In this document: piece by piece, positions 1-6,454 of the stretch
How positions within the stretch are numbered: position 1 is the first letter of the stretch
Layout: every line of letters starts with the position of its first letter
NCBI GenBank assembly: GCA_900551365.1
Contig: URVZ01000038.1
Span: 1-15,725, forward strand
DNA length: 15,725 nt
Source: an uncultured Collinsella sp.
GTDB taxonomy: Bacteria; Actinomycetota; Coriobacteriia; Coriobacteriales; Coriobacteriaceae
Direction: 5' to 3'
Notes under the pieces: generated by a model
The model's database searches: none
What the model was told of the DNA's origin: nothing
The model's input: the letters and a program-made list of their open reading frames with translations, nothing else
Program-made: the position numbers and the translations under genes

Positions 1-112
1 CCGTTGCCGCGCCCCGCAGTGCCCGCTTCCCCCGAGAACAATTATCAGTGCAGGTAGAACCCTTGCGCAAAAGCCATGTGCTCGCAATATCGCAAAAAGT
101 CTACTCACTTAG
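1..112 (+). repeat. Copy A of a ~121-bp inverted-repeat element, left end cut by the window edge
   Basis: The intact right end (95-112) reads AAAAGTCTACTCACTTAG, identical to the right ends of the copies at 10996-11118 and 12419-12539. Inward, the core also aligns: TTGCCGCGC near the left edge, GCAGGTAG at 51-58, a CTTG and a CAAAA follow as in the other copies. It is the most diverged of the three. The left arm (AAGTGAGTAGAC...) would lie just outside the window. All three copies have the same core orientation. It lies upstream of the helicase gene rather than at a gene 3' end. The family name is not known to me; it resembles a non-autonomous MITE- or REP-like element. Confidence 0.75.
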
Positions 113-170
113 CTGGCAACTGCACCAAACGGCCGGGCAGAACGCCCATTTCCTGCATTTTCTCGCGCGC

Positions 171-200
171 TGGCAACCAGCGCCGCCGCTACGCCATAAT
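171..200 (+). promoter_or_regulatory. Weak candidate promoter for the helicase gene
   Basis: A -10-like CATAAT lies at 195-200. The only -35-like hexamer is a poor TGGCAA at 171-176 with an 18-bp spacer. A perfect dyad, CGCTGG-CAA-CCAGCG (168-182), covers the -35 position and could be an operator. The gap to the helicase ATG at 234 is 33 bp. The call is tentative because the -35 is weak. Confidence 0.25.
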
Positions 201-233
201 AGTTGGCGGACAAACGCGAGAGAAAGCAACCAC

Positions 234-2915
234 ATGGCACAGACCACGACAGATACCGCCGCCAGCACCGTTTCCGGCGCCGGCGCCGCCAGCTCATTCT
301 CGGGCGGCACGGGAACCGAAGCCGAGTTTGGCTCGCTCGGCGCGCTCTCCCCCACCTGGTGGGAGCCCGAGGACGGCAGTGAGCCCGAACCGTGGCTCAC
401 GCCCGACCAAGCCTTCGAACGCTTCTTTGAATGGACGAGCGATCGCGGCATTGAGCTGTGGGATCACCAAGAAGAGGCCCTCATGGACCTGGCTGCCGGC
501 GACCACGTCATTTTGGGAACACCGACCGGATCGGGTAAATCGCTCGTCGCGCTGGGCATGCTCTTTATGGGCGTGGCACAGGGCAAGCGCTGCTATTACA
601 CGGCCCCCATCAAGGCCCTGGTCAGCGAAAAGTTCTTCGACCTGGTACAGGTACTCGGCCGCGATAACGTCGGCATGATCACCGGCGATACGCATATCAA
701 TACCAAGGCGCCCGTCATCTGCTGCACGGCCGAAATCCTTGCCAACGATGCGCTGCGCGAAGGCGAGGACGCCGACGTGGGCTGCGTGGCCATGGACGAG
801 TTCCACTACTTTGCCGACCCCGACCGCGGCTGGGCCTGGCAGGTACCGCTGCTCACCCTGCCCCACACGCAATTTATGCTCATGAGCGCCACGCTCGGCG
901 ATGTCACCGCCATCGCCGCCTCACTCGAGGAACACACCGGCGCTGCTTGCGACTTGGTTGTCGACGCCCCTCGTCCTGTTCCGTTGAGCTACGACTATGT
1001 GACGACCTCCCTCGAGGGCACGGTCGAGCTCGCCATGCGCCTCGGCGAGGCCCCGCTCTATATCGTGCACTTTAGCCAGGATGCCGCCCTTGCGACGGCA
1101 CAGTCGCTCGCCAATTTTGGCATCGCCAGCAAGGAGCAGCGCGAGGCCATCAAAGAAGCGGCAAAGGGAACGAGCTTCTCGACGGCCTTTGGTAAGATTC
1201 TCAAACGCCTGCTTGGATGCGGCGTCGGCGTGCACCACGCCGGTATGCTGCCGCGCTATCGCCTACTGGTCGAACGCCTGGCGCAGCAGGGCCTACTGCC
1301 CGTCATTTGCGGCACCGACACACTCGGCGTCGGTATCAACGTGCCCATCCACACCGTGGTTCTCACTGCGCTCACCAAGTTCGACGGCTACAAGATGCGT
1401 CGCCTGCGCGCCCGCGAGTTCCATCAGATAGCCGGCCGCGCCGGCCGTTCGGGCTTCGATACCGAGGGCATGGTCATCGCCGAGGCCCCGGAGCACGAGA
1501 TCGAGAACGCCAAGCTCATGGCCAAGGCGGGCGACGACCCCAAGAAGCTCCGCAAGATTAAAAAGAAGAAGGCCCCCGAGGGCTTTGTCACCTGGAACAA
1601 GCAGACCTTTGAGCGCCTGATCGAGACGCAGCCCGAAACGCTCAAGCCGCGCCTGCGCATCACACACTCCATGGTGATTAGCGTGGTCGAGCAGGGCGGC
1701 GATGCCCGAGCCCGCGTACACGACCTCATCGAGACGAGCCTGCAGACTCCCGAGGAAAAGGCCAAGCTCGAGGTTCGCGCCGACGAAATCTTCGCCACAC
1801 TCATCGATTCCGGCGTCGTCGTTCGCACCGAGGTGCCGCCCGCGCCCGACGCTCCGGCTGACGCCGCGCCGGACATCGACTACGCGCTGACGGTCGATCT
1901 GCCCGAGGACTTCGCACTCGATCAGCCGCTCTCGCCGTTCTTGCTTGCCGCGTTGGAGCTGCTCGACCCCGAGAGCGAGACCTATACCATGGATCTGATC
2001 TCGATGGTCGAGGCAACGCTCGAGGATCCCAAACAGGTGCTGCGTGCACAGGAGCGCGCCGCGCGCGACCGCGCGATGGCCGAAATGAAGGCTGACGGCG
2101 TCGAGTATGAGGAGCGCTTGGAGCGCATTCAGGACGTCACGTACGAAAAGCCGCTCGAGGATTTGCTCGACGCCGCCTTTGACAAGTACTGCCAGGAAGT
2201 GCCCTGGGCAAACGACTACCAGCTCTCTCCCAAGAGCGTCCTGCGCGATATGCTGGAAAGCGCGAGCGATTTTAAGGGCTACATTCAAAAGCTCGGCATC
2301 GCCCGCTCCGAGGGCATTTTGCTGCGCTACCTAGCAGAGGCCTATCGTTCGCTCGACCGCACCGTGCCCATCGAGAAGCGCGACGAGCGCCTGCGCGACA
2401 TTATCTCGTGGCTGGGCTTTGTGGTGCGCTCGGTGGACTCGAGCCTGGTGGACGAGTGGGAGAACGCCGGCAACCCGGCAGCCCTCGATGCTGCGCCGCC
2501 GCAGGGCATCGACGAGGTCGTGGCGGACCGTCGCGGCTGCACGCTATTGGTGCGCAACGCGCTCTTCCGCCGCGTGACCCTTGCCGCCCGCGAGCACGTT
2601 CGCGACCTGGGCGAACTCGACGAGGACTGGGGCATGAGCGAGATCCGCTGGCAAAAAACACTCGACGCTTACCACGAGCAGCACGAGGAAATCCTCACCG
2701 ACGGAGATGCCCGCAGCGCCGCGATGTTTTCCATTGACGAGTCCGACGAGAAGACCGCGCACGTATGGCACGTGCACCAGATCTTTGCCGACGAGGATGG
2801 CGACCACGATTTTGGCATCATGGGCGATGTCGATCTGGACGCCACCCAAGACGGCGGCGAGGTCATCTTCAAAAACTACCGCGTCGGCTTTATCGAGGAC
2901 CTGCTCGAGGACTAG
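234..2915 (+). CDS. DEAD/DEAH-box helicase, Ski2-like with DUF3516-type C-terminus
   Basis: This is an 893-aa ATP-dependent superfamily 2 nucleic-acid helicase, probably acting on RNA in the cytoplasm. Visible motifs are Walker A GTPTGSGKS (residues 95-103), the DEAH-type box DEFH (188-191), motif III SAT (218-220), a Ski2-like HHAGMLPRYR (from 334), GTDTLGVGINVP (from 360) and motif VI QIAGRAGRSGFD (from 398). The remaining C-terminal half is acidic and helical and matches my recollection of DUF3516, found on actinobacterial helicases of this type. The open frame reaches upstream to 48, but that stretch runs through repeat copy A. I chose the ATG at 234 because GAGAGAAAG precedes it at suitable spacing and the first residues (MAQTTTDTAAS) look like a disordered N-terminus. 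It is a single-gene unit closed by a strong terminator. The exact substrate is unknown. Confidence 0.9.
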   Translation: MAQTTTDTAASTVSGAGAASSFSGGTGTEAEFGSLGALSPTWWEPEDGSEPEPWLTPDQAFERFFEWTSDRGIELWDHQEEALMDLAAGDHVILGTPTGSGKSLVALGMLFMGVAQGKRCYYTAPIKALVSEKFFDLVQVLGRDNVGMITGDTHINTKAPVICCTAEILANDALREGEDADVGCVAMDEFHYFADPDRGWAWQVPLLTLPHTQFMLMSATLGDVTAIAASLEEHTGAACDLVVDAPRPVPLSYDYVTTSLEGTVELAMRLGEAPLYIVHFSQDAALATAQSLANFGIASKEQREAIKEAAKGTSFSTAFGKILKRLLGCGVGVHHAGMLPRYRLLVERLAQQGLLPVICGTDTLGVGINVPIHTVVLTALTKFDGYKMRRLRAREFHQIAGRAGRSGFDTEGMVIAEAPEHEIENAKLMAKAGDDPKKLRKIKKKKAPEGFVTWNKQTFERLIETQPETLKPRLRITHSMVISVVEQGGDARARVHDLIETSLQTPEEKAKLEVRADEIFATLIDSGVVVRTEVPPAPDAPADAAPDIDYALTVDLPEDFALDQPLSPFLLAALELLDPESETYTMDLISMVEATLEDPKQVLRAQERAARDRAMAEMKADGVEYEERLERIQDVTYEKPLEDLLDAAFDKYCQEVPWANDYQLSPKSVLRDMLESASDFKGYIQKLGIARSEGILLRYLAEAYRSLDRTVPIEKRDERLRDIISWLGFVVRSVDSSLVDEWENAGNPAALDAAPPQGIDEVVADRRGCTLLVRNALFRRVTLAAREHVRDLGELDEDWGMSEIRWQKTLDAYHEQHEEILTDGDARSAAMFSIDESDEKTAHVWHVHQIFADEDGDHDFGIMGDVDLDATQDGGEVIFKNYRVGFIEDLLED

Positions 2916-2939
2916 CCGAACATGCTGGAACGAAACAAG

Positions 2940-2977
2940 CGGGGCCGTTGGCAATATCGCCAGCGGCCCCGTTTTTT
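2940..2977 (+). terminator. Rho-independent terminator of the helicase gene
   Basis: A 13-bp stem (CGGGGCCGTTGGC at 2940-2952 with GCCAGCGGCCCCG at 2959-2971, one G-T pair) with the loop AATATC is followed by TTTTTT at 2972-2977. It begins 24 bp after the helicase stop. No A-run precedes the stem, so it should act mainly on the + strand. Confidence 0.92.
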
Positions 2978-2994
2978 GCGCGATACGCTATCCC

Positions 2995-4752
2995 CTACTC
3001 GGTATCCTCGACCTCATACGAATCCGCCTCGGCTGGCTCATCGTTTGTCTCTGTCGCAGCCCCGCGCGCCTCGTCAAACGCGGCCTTCATGGTCTTGTTG
3101 CCCCACGTGAGCTTGCGAATGGTAAGATCGTCGGCCTTCTTGTTGGCTAGGCGCAGATTGTTCTCGGAGGACAGCAACGCCTCCTTGGTTTTCTGCAGAT
3201 GGCTAATCGTCTTGTCGATCTCATCAATCGCCGTTTGGAACTTGCGGCTCGCGATCTCGTAGTTGCGACCGAAATCATTCTTGAACTTTTCCATCTTGGC
3301 TTCGAAGTTCGTGACGTCGATATTCTGCTGTTTGTACTCCGCCAGTTCCTGCTTATAGCGCAGCGAACCCATGGCGGCGTTGCGAAGAAGCGTGATCATG
3401 GGAATAAAGAACTGTGGGCGAATCACGTACATCTTCTCGTAGCGATAGCTCACGTCCACGATGCCGGCGTTGTAAAGCTCGCTCTCGGGTTCGAGCAACG
3501 TGCAGAGCACCGCGTACTCGCAGCCTTTTTGGCGGCGATCGTGATCGAGCTTCTTAAAGAAGTCCTCGTTTTTGTGCTTGGTCGCAGTCTCGTCGTTCTC
3601 GTTTTTCATCTCGAACATAATCGAAATGACCTCGTTGCCGCTCGCGTCGCACTCGCGGAAGATAAAGTCGCCCTTGGTACCCTCGGACGCATCGTTATCT
3701 TTCTCGAAGTACGCGTTAGGAAATGCCGTCATGCGCAGACGGTTAAACTCGGTCTCGCAGTGCTGCTCGAGCGACTCGCCCACCATCTTGGTGGACAGGC
3801 GGACCTTCATGTCCTTAAGGCGCTCGATCTCTTCATCCTTGTAGCGAATCAGGTCATCGCTCGCACGCTTGGCCTGCGCAAGCTCGAGCTCGTGTGCCGC
3901 CTTGGCCTGCTCCTCGCGAGAATCGCGCACTGCCAGCTCGCTCGTCAGTTTGGCACGTGCCTCATCGCGCTCACGCTCCGCCGCGGCGACCGCCTCTGAC
4001 AGGTTCATTTTTGCCATCAGTTCCTGCTCGCGCAGCTGGGCACGCAGGCCCTCGGCCTCTTGCTCGGACTGAGCCTTTGCGGCGGAGAACTTCTCTTGCA
4101 CCTTCGCACGATAGTCAGTAAGCGCGCGCTCGGCCTCGCTGCGAGCGGCATCGAGCTCACGCTGCGACTCTGCCGCGGCAGCGGCAAGCGCCATCTCCTG
4201 GGCTTTGTCCGCCGCGGCGAGCCTGGCCTGCAGCTCGGCAATCTGAGCGTCGCGCGCAGCTAAATCGTTTTGAGCAGCGTTGCGCGCCGCCGACTCGGCA
4301 AGCTTTGCTTCGTCATCTTTGCGCCCAAGCTGCGCACGCAGGCTATCAATCTCACGCTGGAGCTCGGCATTCTCCTTTTGAGCATCGGCGCGGGCCTCAA
4401 CCGCCGCGCGCTGGCTTGCACTCTCGCGCTCTGCGGCAGCGCCCTCGAGCTTAGCGCGCAACTCGGCAAGCTCGGCATCGCGCTTGGCAACCTCTTGTGC
4501 CAGCTGCTGAGCTGCAGCATTCTTCTGCTCGACAAGCTGAGCGTTGCGCTGAGACTCTGCCTTTTGCAAGGCGGCCGTCGAACGCGAGCGTTCAAGCTCC
4601 AGCGCCTGCTCGCCCTCGCGCTGGACAGCCTTCACACGCTCATCCAGGTCGCGCGAGAACTCGGCATCGCGCACCTGCTTGACGATATCCGCATAGCCGG
4701 ATGCATCGACCTTAAAAACTTCGCCGCAATGCGGGCACTTGATCTCGTTCAT
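2995..4752 (-). CDS. DUF2130 family coiled-coil protein
   Basis: This 585-aa protein begins with a CPHC pair (C6, C9) as in a half zinc ribbon. A long, Ala/Glu/Arg-rich coiled coil (roughly residues 30-345) follows, then the conserved DUF2130 region (roughly 345-510) and a second helical tail ending in an acidic segment. The DUF2130 region holds GDF (D362) followed 19 residues later by FEMKNE (E381, K383). That spacing resembles a PD-(D/E)XK nuclease core; this is my inference, and no enzyme activity is established to my knowledge. The ATG at 4752 has a strong GAGGAG site 5 bp upstream. A terminator separates it from the upstream phosphoesterase gene, so it probably has its own promoter in 4753-4810, but no good -10/-35 pair is visible there. 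Its length is normal for the family. Confidence 0.88.
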   Translation of the reverse strand: MNEIKCPHCGEVFKVDASGYADIVKQVRDAEFSRDLDERVKAVQREGEQALELERSRSTAALQKAESQRNAQLVEQKNAAAQQLAQEVAKRDAELAELRAKLEGAAAERESASQRAAVEARADAQKENAELQREIDSLRAQLGRKDDEAKLAESAARNAAQNDLAARDAQIAELQARLAAADKAQEMALAAAAAESQRELDAARSEAERALTDYRAKVQEKFSAAKAQSEQEAEGLRAQLREQELMAKMNLSEAVAAAERERDEARAKLTSELAVRDSREEQAKAAHELELAQAKRASDDLIRYKDEEIERLKDMKVRLSTKMVGESLEQHCETEFNRLRMTAFPNAYFEKDNDASEGTKGDFIFRECDASGNEVISIMFEMKNENDETATKHKNEDFFKKLDHDRRQKGCEYAVLCTLLEPESELYNAGIVDVSYRYEKMYVIRPQFFIPMITLLRNAAMGSLRYKQELAEYKQQNIDVTNFEAKMEKFKNDFGRNYEIASRKFQTAIDEIDKTISHLQKTKEALLSSENNLRLANKKADDLTIRKLTWGNKTMKAAFDEARGAATETNDEPAEADSYEVEDTE

Positions 4753-4810
4753 AGCAGCTCCTCGATGGACGCAAATATCAACCGGCTACACTCTACCGCG
4801 CCGCGCGGAC

Positions 4811-4845
4811 AAAAAAGGCGCCGCCGCCATAATGGCAACGGCGCC
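4811..4845 (-). terminator. Rho-independent terminator on the - strand after the phosphoesterase gene
   Basis: Arms GGCGCCG (4817-4823) and CGGCGCC (4839-4845) pair, with an inner GCC/GGC helix at 4826-4828 and 4834-4836. Read on the - strand the stem is followed by TTTTTT (AAAAAA at 4811-4816 on +). It should end the HIRAN-phosphoesterase transcript. Its upstream arm is shared with the repeat at 4840-4892, so the two hairpins cannot form together. Confidence 0.75.
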
Positions 4846-4892
4846 AGAACCACCACAAAGGTGCCTGTCCCCTTTGTGGTGGCTCTGGCGCC
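4840..4892 (-). repeat. REP-like palindrome with a GTGCCTGTCCC loop
   Basis: Two 21-nt arms (4840-4860 and 4872-4892) pair with one discrepancy, around the 11-nt loop GTGCCTGTCCC. The discrepancy is A-C in the + strand but G-U in a - strand RNA, so the - transcript folds better. It starts directly after the phosphoesterase stop codon. I recall GGTGCCTGTCCCC-type sequences as dispersed repeats in several bacterial groups; that is memory, not a search result. Confidence 0.75.
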
Positions 4893-5438
4893 CTATAACC
4901 CAAAGAAGCTAAGAATCTGATCGCGGCTTACGGGCTTGTACTCGTTGGCATCGAGACCGACATCGTAGCGAAAGATAGGGCGCTCGCGATCGCGGTTGCG
5001 TGCGTTGGCGCGGTCACCTCTGCTGTGGATATGCCCATGCAGCATAATGGCGCCACGTGCCTTGCCGTTCCAGCTGAGCATGGGGTAGTGGCTCATAACC
5101 AGACGATGGCCCTTGGCATAGCCGGGAGCAATCTCCAGGTAATCGCGCACGTCTTCCCAAATTTGCGGGGCGTCGGAATCTTCCCAGTCGCCGTCATGGT
5201 TACCGCGGATGAGCGTCGCATTCTTGCATTCGATACGCTCGCGCAGGCGCACCGCCTCCGCCATGGGCAAGCGATACGTAAAGTCTCCCAGGATATAGAG
5301 GCGGTCGTCCGCAGCCACGCACTCATTGATGGCATCGATGACCTTGCGGTTCATCTCCTCGACCGAATCAAACGGTCGATCCATGTCGTGCAAGATATTC
5401 GTATCGCCCAGGTGCAGGTCGGCGGTAAACCACATCAT
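4893..5438 (-). CDS. Calcineurin-like metallophosphoesterase
   Basis: This 181-aa protein carries the complete two-metal signature of the calcineurin-like phosphoesterase fold: DLH (D7, H9), GDF (D52), GNHD (N80, H81), the SHYP histidine (H117) and GHIH (H136, H138). Such small stand-alone enzymes hydrolyse phosphomono- or diesters, but the substrate cannot be read from the sequence. It starts with two adjacent ATGs (5438 or 5435); GAGG lies 9 bp upstream of the first. It is the third gene of a probable operon after the HIRAN gene and the 59-aa gene, with a 66-bp gap before it. That gap has a -10-like TATACT (5479-5484 read on -) without a good -35, so an internal promoter is possible but weak. 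The stop codon is followed at once by a palindromic repeat and a terminator. Confidence 0.9.
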   Translation of the reverse strand: MMWFTADLHLGDTNILHDMDRPFDSVEEMNRKVIDAINECVAADDRLYILGDFTYRLPMAEAVRLRERIECKNATLIRGNHDGDWEDSDAPQIWEDVRDYLEIAPGYAKGHRLVMSHYPMLSWNGKARGAIMLHGHIHSRGDRANARNRDRERPIFRYDVGLDANEYKPVSRDQILSFFGL

Positions 5439-5504
5439 CGTCTATGCCCTCATTTCGCAATGCATCCAACTCGTGCTAAGTATACAGACACAGCGATGCG
5501 GCGG

Positions 5505-5684
5505 TTAGCCAAAGAGCCCGCCGAACAGTCCGCGGCGGCGCTTGTCTTGCTTTTTCGAAGCGTCACCCTGGGCGTTCTTGCCCTGCCGCTTCTTACGATC
5601 CCGCTCCAACTCATCGTCATCGAGTAGCGTATCCCACTCAAACGGATCGTCTGTCAGATCGAACAGGTCATCGTCATCAAACAT
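5505..5684 (-). CDS. 59-aa charged hypothetical protein
   Basis: I do not recognise this protein. It has three zones. Residues 1-29 are strongly acidic (MFDDDDLFDLTDDPFEWDTL, then LDDDELER). Residues 30-51 are strongly basic and hydrophilic (KKRQGKNAQG then KKQDKRRR). The end is a short hydrophobic repeat, GLFGGLFG. The start is an ATG with GGGAG 6 bp upstream, and the stop is a TAA at 5505-5507. It lies 18 bp after the HIRAN gene and 66 bp before the phosphoesterase gene on the same strand, so co-expression is likely. No transmembrane segment or signal peptide is visible. The charge segregation, the good ribosome site and the operon position argue for a real gene, but its function is unknown. 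Confidence 0.65.
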   Translation of the reverse strand: MFDDDDLFDLTDDPFEWDTLLDDDELERDRKKRQGKNAQGDASKKQDKRRRGLFGGLFG

Positions 5685-5702
5685 GGCAGTCTCCCATACC
5701 GA

Positions 5703-6029
5703 TTAGCGAGCATCCACCACATAGAGCCCAACGCGCACCTGATGCCACGGGCTGCGCTCGGGGGCAACCTGTTGCACGCGGGCCTCAAATACGTCCTCGT
5801 GGCCGTAATACATCATCAAGGACAGTGGGCCGACCTCGTTTCCTGGAACGTAGCCAAGTTTGGTCTTGCCATAGTAAATCGCAACCGCCTCAGGGTCATG
5901 GGGATTATCGCGCTCGGCACACAGCGTCAGTTTATCGCCCGCTTTAAGATCGCCCAAGACCAAGGCGCCATCGGTATACTGAAATCCTGCAATGTGAAAT
6001 GACAGAAGAACACGCGAAGGCTCGTACAT
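5703..6029 (-). CDS. Stand-alone HIRAN domain protein
   Basis: This 108-aa protein is essentially one HIRAN domain. Visible family features are the N-terminal FHIAGFQYTDGA strand, GDKLTLCAERDNPHDPEAVAIY (the D-N-P-x-D-x-x-A-V core, residues about 32-53) and KLGYVP. HIRAN was first described at the N-terminus of HIP116/Rad5 helicases, where it binds 3' DNA ends; in bacteria it also occurs alone. Here it probably binds DNA, but its partner is unknown. The start ATG at 6029 has GAGGAG 5 bp upstream, in the same GAGGAGCTGCTATG context as the DUF2130 gene. It is the first gene of a probable three-gene operon (HIRAN, 59-aa protein, phosphoesterase). Confidence 0.85.
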   Translation of the reverse strand: MYEPSRVLLSFHIAGFQYTDGALVLGDLKAGDKLTLCAERDNPHDPEAVAIYYGKTKLGYVPGNEVGPLSLMMYYGHEDVFEARVQQVAPERSPWHQVRVGLYVVDAR

Positions 6030-6177
6030 AGCAGCTCCTCTAACGGCCGGATAAACCGGTGTGTAACCTTATTGAGAAGTCCACGGTCCCGTGCGGACAC
6101 AAATACATCCTGTCTGCGTCCTTCAATCGTTTGCCTCAACGCTTGCGCGACAGAACGCTTGCAGATAAGATAGGAAC

Positions 6178-6271
6178 ACGGATGGCACCCGTTGCCGCGG
6201 GTCTTGCCAACTCCGATACACGTTTTCATCGTGAGAAGTGGCCGTCTTCGCTTACGCGGGGGCGGCTATTT
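6178..6271 (+). ncRNA. Candidate ~95-nt small RNA convergent with the toxin gene
   Basis: A possible promoter (TTGCGC at 6143-6148, 17 bp, TAAGAT at 6166-6171) points toward a hairpin whose pairing favours a + strand RNA. The arms 6241-6251 and 6256-6266 form 11 continuous pairs including three G-U on +, but have three C-A mismatches on -. TATTT follows (6267-6271). A small ACCCG/CGGGT hairpin lies at 6188-6203. The RNA would end at the toxin stop codon and overlap its 3' untranslated region, loosely like RatA with txpA. This is inference from structure only, since both promoter hexamers are weak. Confidence 0.25.
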
Positions 6272-6349
6272 CGTTCGGCCGATAAACAGGCCGAGTTCTA
6301 TAGCCACGATTAACAACGCCAATAACGAAATAACATCGCTTACGCTCAT
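6266..6349 (-). CDS. 27-aa holin-like type I toxin peptide (Hol_Tox/TxpA-like)
   Basis: The peptide begins MSVSDVISLLALLIVAIELG and ends LFIGRTK. A short polar start, a single hydrophobic membrane helix and a basic end are the layout of the Hol_Tox/TxpA group of type I toxins, whose members commonly begin MS-x-x-x-x-x-SL. Such peptides insert in the cytoplasmic membrane and are silenced by an antisense RNA. The start is an ATG at 6347-6349 with AGAAGGGA upstream, and the stop is a TAG at 6266-6268. The Shine-Dalgarno lies inside a perfect hairpin (6356-6370). A possible - strand promoter is TTCCTA (6421-6426) with TAGACT (6398-6403) at 17 bp, which is weak. It lies 236 bp upstream of the HIRAN operon. 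Family assignment is by pattern memory, and at this length a chance ORF cannot be excluded. Confidence 0.55.
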   Translation of the reverse strand: MSVSDVISLLALLIVAIELGLFIGRTK

Positions 6350-6355
6350 ACCAAT

Positions 6356-6370
6356 TCCCTTCTAAAGGGA
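6356..6370 (-). promoter_or_regulatory. Shine-Dalgarno-sequestering hairpin before the toxin
   Basis: TCCCTT and AAGGGA are perfect inverted repeats around a 3-nt loop. In the - strand RNA the second arm is the ribosome-binding AAGGGA that ends 6 nt before the toxin ATG. Folding would hide the site. Two further A-U pairs outside a single C-A mismatch may lengthen the stem. Confidence 0.5.
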
Positions 6371-6412
6371 GTTGGCCCATCCGTACCCCATGGCAGTAGT
6401 CTAACGCAAATT

Positions 6413-6446
6413 GCGGGTAATAGGAACACTTGTTCGTATTACCTGC
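6413..6446. other. 15-bp imperfect dyad after the aldehyde dehydrogenase gene
   Basis: GCGGGTAATAGGAAC (6413-6427) pairs with 6432-6446 around ACTT, with one G-T pair and one G-G mismatch. It begins 8 bp beyond the aldehyde dehydrogenase stop, so it may end that transcript, but on - it is followed only by AATTTGCG rather than a real U-run. On + a TTTT lies 4 nt after the stem. It also overlaps the weak -35 proposed for the toxin, so an operator is an alternative. Confidence 0.4.
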
Positions 6447-6454
6447 GCCCTTTT

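Noticed and set aside
48..233. N-terminal extension of the helicase frame
   Set aside because: It runs through repeat copy A, has no family similarity and no good ribosome site, while the ATG at 234 has one.
101..451. Minus-strand ORF of 116 codons that also ends in LSE
   Set aside because: It overlaps the helicase N-terminus antisense, has low-complexity composition, and its LSE end is only a consequence of the repeat arm.
1293..2288. Long minus-strand ORF (331 codons) inside the helicase
   Set aside because: It is an antisense shadow produced by GC-rich codon bias; the + frame has clear helicase motifs.
3199..3999. Plus-strand ORF of 266 codons opposite the DUF2130 gene
   Set aside because: It is an antisense shadow of the coiled-coil codons, with repetitive Leu/Val-rich composition and no domain.
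6182..6313. Possible 43-codon + ORF (starting MAPVAAGL) opposite the toxin
   Set aside because: Its composition is not protein-like and it crosses the hairpin at 6241-6266; the - peptide has the better family pattern.
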